Assembly (NCBI GenBank): GCA_031259795.1
Contig: JAIRLA010000174.1
Span: forward strand, 1 to 12,716
Direction of reading: 5' to 3'
Origin: Azoarcus sp.
Lineage (GTDB): Bacteria; Pseudomonadota; Gammaproteobacteria; Burkholderiales; Rhodocyclaceae
Length of the DNA stretch: 12,716 nt
Under the pieces are notes generated by a model that ran no database searches, was not told the origin of the DNA, and saw only the letters and a program-made list of their open reading frames with translations. A program made the translations under genes and the position numbers. This document shows positions 6,114 through 12,716 of the stretch, piece after piece; positions within the stretch are counted from its first letter, which is position 1; every line of letters begins with the position of its first letter.

Positions 6114-8513
6114 TCATGGGGACAGCGGCGGCAATATCCGCTCTTCGATAGGCGCGGGGGCGCGTTGCATGCGCGGTCCGGGGGGCGTGGAGCGTTCGCC
6201 GGGAGAAGGTATGAACAACTGGTCGAACCAGTCGTCGATTTCTTCCTTGGGTTCTTCCCAGCAGGAAGGGGGAGGGGTTTCGGCGTAATGAACATCTTCG
6301 CCCCTGCCATCGCACGCGGCGCTGGCAATGCCCTTCGGGCGGGCGAGGGTGGTTTCCGGCATACCATTGAGCGCGGTGCGCATGTAGTCGATCCAGATCG
6401 GCAATGCCGCCGTGCCGCCGGTCTCGCCCTTGCCCAGGTTGTGCGGCGTCGGGAAACCGACCCAGGTAACGGCGACGACTTGCGGATTGTAGCCACAGAA
6501 CCAGGCGTCGACATAATCATTGGTGGTGCCGGTCTTGCCGGCGATGTCCCTGCGATTGAGCGCGCGCGCGCGCGCGCCGGTGCCGCGGCGCACGACGTCC
6601 TGGAGCATTGAATTCATGATCCAGGCGTTGCGCGCGTCGATGACCTGCGGCGCGCTGTCGCCGGCGATGGGAGGGTCGATGCGGGCGATCTGTTTGTCGT
6701 TGGCGTCGCGGATTTCCTTGACTACATAAGGCGTGACGCGATAGCCGCCGTTGGCGAAGACCGCGTAGGCGGTGGCCATTTCCCACGGTGTGACCGATCC
6801 CGCCCCTAGGGCCATGGTCAGATAAGGCGGGTGATGCGCGCCATCGAAACCGAAGCGGCTGAGATAACTCTGGGCGTAGATGGGGGTGATGCCTTCGAGC
6901 ACGCGGATGGCGGGGATGTTTTTCGAGCGCGCCAGCGCATCGCGCAAGGTGATGATGCCGCTGAATTTGCCGTCGTAGTTGTGCGGCGTCCAGGCGCGGC
7001 CCGTGATGCCGCCTGCGGGGTAGTGCAGCGGTTCATCGGCGAGCAGCGTTCCCGGCGCGTAGCCGCGTTCGAGGCTGGCGGAGTAAATGAAAGGCTTGAA
7101 ACTCGAGCCGGGTTGGCGCTGCGCCTGGGTGACGTTGTTGAACTTGTTGCGGTTGAAATCGAAGCCGCCCACGAGGGCGCGCACGGCGCCGGTGCGCGAG
7201 TCGATCGACAGCAGGGCGGCTTCTGCCCGCGGCAGTTGGGTAAGCTCCCAGCCTTTGCCGCCGTTGTTGCGAATGCGCACCACCGCGCCCCGGCGGACCC
7301 TGCGCGCCTGCGGGGCCTTGTCGCCCAGCATGGGGGCGGCGAAGCGCAGACCATTACCGTCTATGCGGATGTTTTGGCCGTTGCGGTAGACCGTGACGCC
7401 CTTCGGTGAAGCGTCGAGCACCACGGCGACGAGCAGGTCGCCGTAGTCGCGCAGGTCGTTGTCGTCGGTCATGCGGGCGATTTCTTCTTCGAGGCTTTCC
7501 GCGTCCTGCGCGCGGGCGGGCAGGGAGAGGTATTTTTCGGGGCCGCGATAGCCGTGGCGGCGGTCGTAATCCATGACGCCCCGGCGCAGCGCTTCGTAGG
7601 CGGCTTCCTGTTCGGCGCGGGTGATCGTGGTGATGACCTTGAGGCCCCGCTGGTAGGTCTGTTCCCCGAATTGCTCGATGGCGATCTGGCGCGCGATCTC
7701 GGCTACGTATTCCGCATGTACCGGGCCGGGCAGGCCGGGGTTGCGCGCCGCATTGCTGGAATTTGTATGCACGGATTCGTTCAATGCCTGCCGGTACTCG
7801 GCTTCGCTGATGAAACCGGCTTCGGCCATGCGGCGCAGGACGTAGCGCTGTCTCTGCTGGGCGCGCAGGGGGTTGGAAATCGGATTGGCCTTCGTGGGCG
7901 CCTGGGGCAGCCCGGCGAGCATGGCGGCTTCACCCAGGGTGAGCTTGGCGAGCGGCTTGCCGAAATATATTTGGGCCGCGGCCGAGAAACCGTAAGCGCG
8001 TTGTCCGAGGAAAACCTGATTGACATAAAGTTCGAGAATCTGGTCCTTGCTGAGATTGTGCTCGATCTTGAGCGAGAGCAGGATTTCGTACAGTTTGCGG
8101 TTGTATGATCGTTCCCGCGTCAGGAAGAAGTTGCGCGCTACCTGCATGGTGATCGTCGAAGCGCCTTGCCCGCGTGTGCCGGAACGCAGGTTATTGATGA
8201 GCGCGCGCGCGAGGCCGATGGGGTCGATGCCCTTGTGTTTGTAGAAATGCTCGTCTTCCGCGGCGATGAGCGCCTGCTTGAGGACTTCCGGGACATCCGC
8301 GATAGCGACCACCGTGCGCCGTTCTTCGCCGAACTCGGTGATCAAATGGCCGTCGGATGTATAGACGCGCAAGGGGATGCGCGGCCGGTAGTCGGTCAAG
8401 GCTTCGAGGGAAGGCAGGTTGGGCCACGCCAGCAAGGAGATCGCGGCCAGCGCGGCCAGCCCGATCGCCGCCAGTGCCACCAGCGTGGTGAACGGGTAGA
8501 GAACCCAGCGCAT
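6114..8513 (-). CDS. mrcA: Bifunctional penicillin-binding protein 1A (glycosyltransferase/transpeptidase)
   Basis: A class A PBP that polymerises lipid II into glycan strands and cross-links them at the inner-membrane/periplasm face. The 799-residue product has an N-terminal membrane anchor (about 5-29). The GT51 domain follows, with E86-D-E-H-F-Y-K-H-K-G, GASTITMQ (117-124), K-x-x-E near 150 and ELYVNQVFLG (161-170). A linker of the PBP1A OB-like type (about 315-425) leads to the transpeptidase domain with S470-S-F-K473, S530-K-N532 and K660-T-G662. The C-terminal 60 residues are acidic and then Pro-rich (DDWFDQLFIPSP). ATG 8513 gives the normal anchor, but no clear Shine-Dalgarno precedes it. 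It is divergent from pilM, an arrangement I know from other betaproteobacteria (where it is often called ponA). An 18-base CG tract lies just upstream of the KTG codons. Confidence 0.97.
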   Translation of the reverse strand: MRWVLYPFTTLVALAAIGLAALAAISLLAWPNLPSLEALTDYRPRIPLRVYTSDGHLITEFGEERRTVVAIADVPEVLKQALIAAEDEHFYKHKGIDPIGLARALINNLRSGTRGQGASTITMQVARNFFLTRERSYNRKLYEILLSLKIEHNLSKDQILELYVNQVFLGQRAYGFSAAAQIYFGKPLAKLTLGEAAMLAGLPQAPTKANPISNPLRAQQRQRYVLRRMAEAGFISEAEYRQALNESVHTNSSNAARNPGLPGPVHAEYVAEIARQIAIEQFGEQTYQRGLKVITTITRAEQEAAYEALRRGVMDYDRRHGYRGPEKYLSLPARAQDAESLEEEIARMTDDNDLRDYGDLLVAVVLDASPKGVTVYRNGQNIRIDGNGLRFAAPMLGDKAPQARRVRRGAVVRIRNNGGKGWELTQLPRAEAALLSIDSRTGAVRALVGGFDFNRNKFNNVTQAQRQPGSSFKPFIYSASLERGYAPGTLLADEPLHYPAGGITGRAWTPHNYDGKFSGIITLRDALARSKNIPAIRVLEGITPIYAQSYLSRFGFDGAHHPPYLTMALGAGSVTPWEMATAYAVFANGGYRVTPYVVKEIRDANDKQIARIDPPIAGDSAPQVIDARNAWIMNSMLQDVVRRGTGARARALNRRDIAGKTGTTNDYVDAWFCGYNPQVVAVTWVGFPTPHNLGKGETGGTAALPIWIDYMRTALNGMPETTLARPKGIASAACDGRGEDVHYAETPPPSCWEEPKEEIDDWFDQLFIPSPGERSTPPGPRMQRAPAPIEERILPPLSP
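6560..6577. repeat. Alternating GC tract (18 nt) in mrcA
   Basis: Nine GC dinucleotides in a row inside mrcA, encoding Ala/Arg residues of GTGARARAL (about 644-652), roughly nine residues before the KTG motif. It is the longest alternating tract in the window and a candidate for Z-DNA formation or two-base slippage; shifting the frame here would remove the transpeptidase KTG box. Confidence 0.75.
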
Positions 8514-8544
8514 CTATGTGTTCGTTAAGGATGGGAGAGGTCAG

Positions 8545-8550
8545 ATTATA
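8545..8550 (-). promoter_or_regulatory. Candidate -10 element for mrcA-lptM-lysA
   Basis: Read on the minus strand this is a perfect TATAAT, within TATATAATCT, 32 bases upstream of the mrcA ATG. No convincing -35 hexamer lies 16-18 bases further upstream, where the sequence is GC-rich, so either an activator is needed or the match is fortuitous. Confidence 0.35.
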
Positions 8551-8666
8551 TAGGAGGGAAGACCGCGCCCCCGGTGATCGGCCCGCCATGGAGGACTCTG
8601 CCTACCGTTCGTCGGAACATTTACGCCGGGAGTGTTGTTGCCAGGAACTTTATGTAGAAACTTCGC

Positions 8667-8695
8667 TTTACACGGAAGGTACTTATTGCTACGAT
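8667..8695 (+). promoter_or_regulatory. Candidate sigma-70 promoter for pilMNOPQ
   Basis: TTTACA (8667-8672) and TACGAT (8690-8695) are separated by exactly 17 bases; the hexamers match consensus at 5 of 6 and 4 of 6 positions. A start near 8701-8703 would give a leader of about 62 bases before the pilM GTG. The surrounding spacer is clearly AT-richer than the flanking genes. Confidence 0.55.
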
Positions 8696-8700
8696 CTTTG

Positions 8701-8735
8701 GGCCCACGTAGTATGTGCAGTATGCAGTGGTGGCC
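8701..8735 (+). other. Possible stem-loop at the 5' end of the pil transcript
   Basis: GGC (8701-8703) pairs with GCC (8733-8735) and CCAC (8704-8707) with GTGG (8727-8730), with a two-base bulge (8731-8732). The loop of 19 bases contains two similar words, GTATGTGCAG and GTATGCAG. It would sit right at the predicted transcript start and could protect the mRNA end or bind a regulator; both roles are inference. Confidence 0.35.
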
Positions 8736-8751
8736 TAAAACAAAGAACTTA

Positions 8752-8767
8752 AAGGATTTTATCTGTG
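8752..8767 (+). promoter_or_regulatory. Ribosome binding site and GTG start of pilM
   Basis: AAGGA (8752-8756) lies eight bases before GTG 8765. This decides the start: there is no in-frame ATG nearby, and the frame from GTG gives the family N terminus leading into GLDISSSSVKLVEL. Confidence 0.7.
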
Positions 8768-9838
8768 AGTGACATCTCCCTCTTCGGCTCGAAGGCGCGT
8801 CAGCTTGCAGGGCTCGATATCTCGTCTTCATCGGTCAAGCTGGTAGAGCTGGTGCCGGGGGACAGAGGCGGCTTGCGTGTGGAGCGCTATGTGATCGAGA
8901 CGCTCCCGCGTGAAGCGGTGGTGGACGGCAATATCGCCAATTTCGACGGTGTGGCGGAAGGCATCCGGCGAGCGCTCCGCCGTTTTGGCTCCGGGGTCAA
9001 GAATGTCGCGATCGCCTTGCCCGCTTCGGCGGTCTTCACCAAGAAGATCGTCCTGCCGGGCGGGTTGCGCGATCTGGACATGGAGTTGCAGGTCGAGTCC
9101 GAAGTCGCCCAATATATCCCGTTCGCGCTCGACGAAGTCAATCTCGATTTCCAGGTCATCGGCCCTGCCGGCGCCGCTGGCGAAATCGAGGTGCTGGTTG
9201 CCGCTTCGCGCAAGGAAAAGGTCGAGGACAGGGTCGGGGTGGTGGAAGCCTGCGGATTGAAAGCTGCGGTGGTCGATGTCGAATCGCTGGCGCTTGAGTC
9301 CGCCTTTGAACTGGTCGTCCGGCAACTGCCCGGCGCGGGTTCGGGCAAGCTGGTGTCATTGATCGACATTGGCGCGAGCGCGATAAATTTTACGATTCTG
9401 CGCAACGGGCAGCGCGTCTATTCACGCGAACAGGCTTTCGGCGGCAATCAACTCACCCAGGATATCGCCCGTCAGTACGGCATGAGTTCGGACGAAGCCG
9501 AAGTGGCCAAGCGCTCGGGCAGTCTGCCGGAAGAATATACTGTCGATCTGTTGCAGCCCTTCATGGACAGCTTGGCGCTGGAAGTGTCGCGCGCCTTGCA
9601 GTTTTTCTTTACTTCCACGCAATACAATGAAGTCGATTACCTGGTGCTCGCGGGAGGCTGTGCGGTGATTCCCGGCTTGGCGGAGGTCGTGGGAGGGCGT
9701 ACCCAGGTGCAGACGTTCGTGGCCAATCCCTTTGCGGACATGGCTGTATCGTCGAAGCTGGGATCCAAGAAATTGCTGACTGACGCGCCATCCCTGATGG
9801 TGGCGTGCGGGTTGGCGTTGCGGAGATTCGATGCATGA
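8765..9838 (+). CDS. pilM: Type IV pilus assembly protein PilM (actin-like ATPase)
   Basis: PilM is a cytoplasmic, FtsA/actin-like ATP-binding protein that docks on the N terminus of PilN and anchors the pilus alignment complex at the inner membrane. The 357-residue product shows the phosphate-1 loop GLDISSSSVKLVEL (16-29), the conserved AQYIPFALDEVNLDFQVI (115-132), the phosphate-2 type LIDIGASAINF (199-209) and the adenosine-site-like VLAGGCAVIPGL (294-305). Length is normal. It starts with GTG 8765. Its stop overlaps the pilN start as ATGA. It is the first gene of the five-gene pil unit and follows the candidate promoter at 8667-8695. Confidence 0.96.
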   Translation: MSDISLFGSKARQLAGLDISSSSVKLVELVPGDRGGLRVERYVIETLPREAVVDGNIANFDGVAEGIRRALRRFGSGVKNVAIALPASAVFTKKIVLPGGLRDLDMELQVESEVAQYIPFALDEVNLDFQVIGPAGAAGEIEVLVAASRKEKVEDRVGVVEACGLKAAVVDVESLALESAFELVVRQLPGAGSGKLVSLIDIGASAINFTILRNGQRVYSREQAFGGNQLTQDIARQYGMSSDEAEVAKRSGSLPEEYTVDLLQPFMDSLALEVSRALQFFFTSTQYNEVDYLVLAGGCAVIPGLAEVVGGRTQVQTFVANPFADMAVSSKLGSKKLLTDAPSLMVACGLALRRFDA

Positions 9839-10434
9839 TCCGGATTAATCTCCTCCCCCATCGGGAAGAAAAGCGCAAGGAGCGGCGGCAGCAGTTTTTT
9901 GTCGTCGCGGGATTGGTAGCGGCTCTCGGGTTTGGCATCGGTGGTCTGGTCCATACGATCAATGCCGGGAACATCGATAGCCAAGACAAGCGGAACAGGA
10001 TTTTCAAGCAAGATATTGCCAAGCTTGAAGAAGAGATCAAGGAAATCGAGGGGATACGCGAGGAAATAGAGAGGTTGCTTAACCGCAAGCAGGTGATCGA
10101 GTCGCTCCAGAGCGAACGCGCCGAGACTGTACACCTTTTCAATGAATTGGCGGCCCGGGTGCCGGAAGGTATCTACCTGACTTCGATCAAGCAGGCCGGC
10201 AAGAAGATCACGCTCAATGGCGTGGCGCAATCCAATGCGCGGGTGTCGCTCATGATGAGCCAGCTCAATGATTCGCCGTTTTTGCAGAATTCCGAAGTCG
10301 TCAAGATCGTGGCGGACAGGGGCAAGAACAGACAGTTTGGTGTATATAAGTTCGAAGTCAGCGTCTATATCGAACGCTCCGCCGAGCCGGCGAGCGCAAC
10401 AGTGGCGAATGCGGTGTCGCCGCAAAGAGGGTGA
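9835..10434 (+). CDS. pilN: Type IV pilus inner-membrane protein PilN
   Basis: PilN is a bitopic inner-membrane protein that binds PilM through its cytoplasmic N terminus and pairs with PilO in the periplasm. The 199-residue product begins MIRINLLPHREEKR, containing the INLLPxR PilM-binding motif. One membrane helix follows at about 21-41, then a strongly charged coiled coil (about 50-95, rich in K/E/I/L), then a ferredoxin-like periplasmic domain. ATG 9835 overlaps the pilM stop by four bases (ATGA) and has GGAG at 9822-9825, nine bases upstream. Confidence 0.95.
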   Translation: MIRINLLPHREEKRKERRQQFFVVAGLVAALGFGIGGLVHTINAGNIDSQDKRNRIFKQDIAKLEEEIKEIEGIREEIERLLNRKQVIESLQSERAETVHLFNELAARVPEGIYLTSIKQAGKKITLNGVAQSNARVSLMMSQLNDSPFLQNSEVVKIVADRGKNRQFGVYKFEVSVYIERSAEPASATVANAVSPQRG

Positions 10435-10439
10435 GCGAA

Positions 10440-11102
10440 ATGGCCGGTTTAAGTTTGCAGCGTTTGCAAGACGATTTCCGTGGGTTGGATCCCAATGATC
10501 CAGGTGTATGGCCGCTCGCTCCCAAGGTCATTGTTTTTGTGGCCTTGCTCGTATTGGTGGTCGCGGGGTGGTGGTATTTTGATTGGCAGGATCAGCAGGC
10601 TTCCCTGGAACAGAAGCAGCGGGAAGAACTGGATCTGCGAGAAACGTGGCGCGGCAAGAAGAGCCAGGCCGTCAACATCGATGAGTACAAACGCCAGCTT
10701 GCCGATATTGATCGCCAGTTTGGTACCTTGCTCAGGCAATTGCCCGGCAAGGCCGAGATGGAATCCCTGTTGTCCGACATCAACCAGGCGGGGCTTGGGC
10801 GCGGTCTGCAATTTGATCTTTTCCAGCCAACAGGGGACCAGATCCGGGAGTTCTATGCGGCTGTGCCGGTCAAGATCAATGTCACGGGAAGCTATCATGA
10901 CTTGGGCGCGTTCGCGGCCGACGTGGCGAAAATGCCACGCATTGTCACTATCAGGGATATAAATCTTTCAATTCCTTCCCAGCAAGGCAAGAATGTCGCT
11001 GTGGACACGCGTTTGAAGCTGGATGCGAAAGCGGAAACCTATCGCTATCTTGAGAAAGACGAAGGCGATGGGGCGCGCCTGTCACAAGGAGGAAGAAAAT
11101 GA
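10440..11102 (+). CDS. pilO: Type IV pilus inner-membrane protein PilO
   Basis: PilO is the heterodimer partner of PilN and contacts PilP. The 220-residue product has a short cytoplasmic N terminus with the conserved LDPNDPGVWPLAPK (16-29), one membrane helix (about 30-47), a coiled coil (about 52-100) and a C-terminal alpha/beta domain containing the family-like VKINVTGSYHDLGAF (144-158). Two starts are possible: GTG 10431, overlapping the pilN stop as GTGA, and ATG 10440. I prefer ATG 10440 because the purine-rich AGAGGG just before it is correctly spaced, whereas it would abut the GTG. Its stop overlaps pilP as ATGA. Confidence 0.93.
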   Translation: MAGLSLQRLQDDFRGLDPNDPGVWPLAPKVIVFVALLVLVVAGWWYFDWQDQQASLEQKQREELDLRETWRGKKSQAVNIDEYKRQLADIDRQFGTLLRQLPGKAEMESLLSDINQAGLGRGLQFDLFQPTGDQIREFYAAVPVKINVTGSYHDLGAFAADVAKMPRIVTIRDINLSIPSQQGKNVAVDTRLKLDAKAETYRYLEKDEGDGARLSQGGRK

Positions 11103-11641
11103 GGAACGCGCTTGTTCTGGTAGCTGCGGTATACTGTGGCGCGTTGATGACGGGCTGCACGAGCGAGCAGGAAGACGTCAACGAGTGGATGAGAAAAGAA
11201 GCCGTGGATATGGTGGGAAAGGTTCAGCCATTGCCGGAGCTCAAGATTTTCCCGGTGGTCGGCTATCTGGCTGTGTCGGATGTCCGTGAGCCTTTTGACC
11301 CCGCCCGGATCCAGCTGACGATGCAACAAAGGCCGGGCAGCGAACCGCCGCCGGAGGTTTCTCCGGTACGGGCCCGTGAACCGCTGGAGGCTTTTCCGCT
11401 TGAGTCTTTGAAAATGGTTGGATTGATGACGCAAGGCAAGCAGGTTCATGCGCTTGTCCAAGCCGAACAAGCATTGTATCAAGTACATGTGGGGAATTTT
11501 ATGGGGCTGGACTATGGAAAAATTACCATGATTGCTGAGGATGCAATAGAGCTTCAGGAGTTTATCGAAGACCCGAATGAAGGTTGGGTTACACGTATCA
11601 GTTCATTGCAGCTGCAAGAGCGGCAGGAGGAAGGAAAATGA
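11099..11641 (+). CDS. pilP: Type IV pilus lipoprotein PilP
   Basis: PilP is an inner-membrane lipoprotein that links PilN-PilO to the secretin PilQ. The 180-residue product has a lipoprotein signal with lipobox L16-M-T-G-C20, followed by a flexible segment (about 55-95) containing the conserved DVREPFDPAR and a Pro-rich stretch. The C-terminal beta-domain includes LESLKMVGLM, VHVGNFMGLDYGKI and GWVTRISSLQL. ATG 11099 is preceded by AAGGAGG (11087-11093) with good spacing, and the start overlaps the pilO stop. Its own stop overlaps the pilQ start. Confidence 0.95.
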   Translation: MRNALVLVAAVYCGALMTGCTSEQEDVNEWMRKEAVDMVGKVQPLPELKIFPVVGYLAVSDVREPFDPARIQLTMQQRPGSEPPPEVSPVRAREPLEAFPLESLKMVGLMTQGKQVHALVQAEQALYQVHVGNFMGLDYGKITMIAEDAIELQEFIEDPNEGWVTRISSLQLQERQEEGK

Positions 11642-12716
11642 GGAAAAAAATCGGAGTGCTGTTGCTGGTGGCGGCAACAACGGGATTTGTCATACCGGGA
11701 TCGCCGGTTGCTTGGGCGCAGGAAAGCAGCGCGCCTCAGGGGCAGGCTGGCGCTGAACTCAATAGCATCCAGGCGCTCGATGTCGCGGACGAAGGCGGTA
11801 CGCTTTACGTGCGCTTGACCACGCAGAAACCGTTATCGGCGGTTCCCGCCAGCTTTACCGTGGCCAGCCCGCCGCGTATCGCGTTTGATTTCCCCGCGAC
11901 GGCCAATGGCTTGGGGCGGGGAGTGCAGAGCATCGAACGGGGGGATTTGCGCAGCGCCAGTATTGCCCAGGTTGGCGATCGTACCCGTGTTGTATTCAGC
12001 TTGGCCCGGTTGTTGCCTTACGAGACGCGTATCGAAGGGAACACGCTGATCGTTGCCCTGAGCCGGGCAAGCGGCGCGGTTGCCGCTTCGGCGGGCGCGT
12101 CTGGCAGCAATTTCGCTGTGGCGAGCGCGGCAAGTGTGGGGCAGAGCGTTAACGATATCAATTTCCGCCGTGGCGCGGGAGGCGAAGGCCGGGTCGTCGT
12201 CCAGCTTTCCAGCGCCGATGTCGGGATTGATGTCCGCCAGCAGGGCGGGAAGCTGGTTGTGAATTTCCTCAAGGCGGTGTTGCCGGACAACCTGCGCCGG
12301 CGTTCGGATGTAACCGATTTCGGTACGCCGGTGACGCAATTGCTGAGCGAGCAGCAGGGCGAAAATGTCCGCCTGACCGTGACGCCCAATGGTCTGTGGG
12401 AACACAATGCCTACCAGAGCGACAACCAGTTCGTGCTTGAAGTCAAGCGTGTCATTGAAGATCCGAACAGGATCACCAGAGTGGGGAGCGGTACCAAGTT
12501 CCGTGGCGAAAAGCTTTCGCTCAATTTCCAGAACGTCGATGTGCGCTCGGTGCTGCAAGTCATTGCCGATTTCACCGATTTCAATATCGTCACTTCCGAT
12601 TCCGTGCAGGGGAACCTTACCCTGCGCTTGAAGGATGTGCCGTGGGATCAGGCGCTCGACATCATTCTCCAAGCCAAGGGTCTGGACATGCGCAAGCATG
12701 GCAATGTGATCTGGAT
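11638..12716 (+). CDS. pilQ: Type IV pilus secretin PilQ, N-terminal part
   Basis: PilQ forms the outer-membrane secretin pore through which the pilus passes. Only 359 complete codons are visible; the gene runs off the window before the secretin domain. The start ATG 11638 overlaps the pilP stop (ATGA) and has GGAGG at 11626-11630. A signal peptide covers residues 1-27 (likely cut after AWA27). Two AMIN-type, peptidoglycan-binding domains follow, about 41-140 (NSIQALDVADEGGTLYVRL) and 171-270 (NDINFRRG, then VVVQLSSADVGIDV), separated by an Ala/Ser-rich linker. Residues about 290-359 are a secretin N0/STN-like domain (EKLSLNFQNVDVRSVLQVIADF). This order is standard for PilQ. Confidence 0.96.
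   Translation, partial: MRKKIGVLLLVAATTGFVIPGSPVAWAQESSAPQGQAGAELNSIQALDVADEGGTLYVRLTTQKPLSAVPASFTVASPPRIAFDFPATANGLGRGVQSIERGDLRSASIAQVGDRTRVVFSLARLLPYETRIEGNTLIVALSRASGAVAASAGASGSNFAVASAASVGQSVNDINFRRGAGGEGRVVVQLSSADVGIDVRQQGGKLVVNFLKAVLPDNLRRRSDVTDFGTPVTQLLSEQQGENVRLTVTPNGLWEHNAYQSDNQFVLEVKRVIEDPNRITRVGSGTKFRGEKLSLNFQNVDVRSVLQVIADFTDFNIVTSDSVQGNLTLRLKDVPWDQALDIILQAKGLDMRKHGNVIW

Noticed and set aside
8516..8752. 78-codon open frame in the mrcA/pilM spacer
   Set aside because: The predicted pil promoter lies within it, there is no good ribosome site, and the Cys-rich composition arises from the AT-richer spacer; no family resemblance.
11833..12699. 288-codon open frame on the minus strand
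   Set aside because: Antisense to pilQ, whose AMIN and N0 domains are recognisable in the + strand frame.

Overview
The window is high-GC DNA with a gene content and order that fit a betaproteobacterium, possibly of the Rhodocyclales/Nitrosomonadales type. The evidence is the ubiquinone-type UbiA, a 276-residue type 2 PyrF, an lptM-lysA pair, and an mrcA gene facing away from pilMNOPQ. The species cannot be fixed from sequence reading alone. Nearly all of the window is core housekeeping DNA. I found no defence system, integrase, insertion sequence, CRISPR array, tRNA or rRNA.

Layout. Positions 2-85 are the 3' end of a YciA-like acyl-CoA thioesterase gene. Positions 86-942 hold no gene I can support. 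The first 500 bases of that gap are a cluster of repeats built around a 42-bp element, present as a nearly perfect inverted pair with nested half copies, a decayed copy and 28-bp-spaced fragments. Next come ubiA and pyrF, a likely two-gene unit on the + strand (943-2663). dacB is convergent with pyrF and the two reading frames overlap by 35 bp (2629-4110, - strand). A small orphan gene of unknown function follows (4207-4557, +). Then comes a - strand unit transcribed as mrcA, lptM, lysA (8513 down to 4589). A 251-bp AT-richer divergent spacer separates it from pilM-pilN-pilO-pilP-pilQ on the + strand (8765 to the window end; pilQ is cut off after 359 codons).

How the genes work together. dacB, mrcA and lysA all serve peptidoglycan: LysA uses meso-diaminopimelate, the wall cross-linking residue, to make lysine; MrcA polymerises and cross-links glycan strands; DacB trims or cleaves peptides. 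LptM is a small outer-membrane lipoprotein tied to LPS-transporter maturation. PilM-N-O-P-Q form the cytoplasm-to-outer-membrane alignment complex and secretin of the type IVa pilus. The stretch from dacB to pilQ is therefore mainly an envelope region.

The items most worth a second look are the repeat cluster at 154-600, the orphan gene at 4207-4557, the alternating CG tracts inside lysA and mrcA, and a possible stem-loop at the 5' end of the pilM transcript. None of these amounts to a demonstrated new system.
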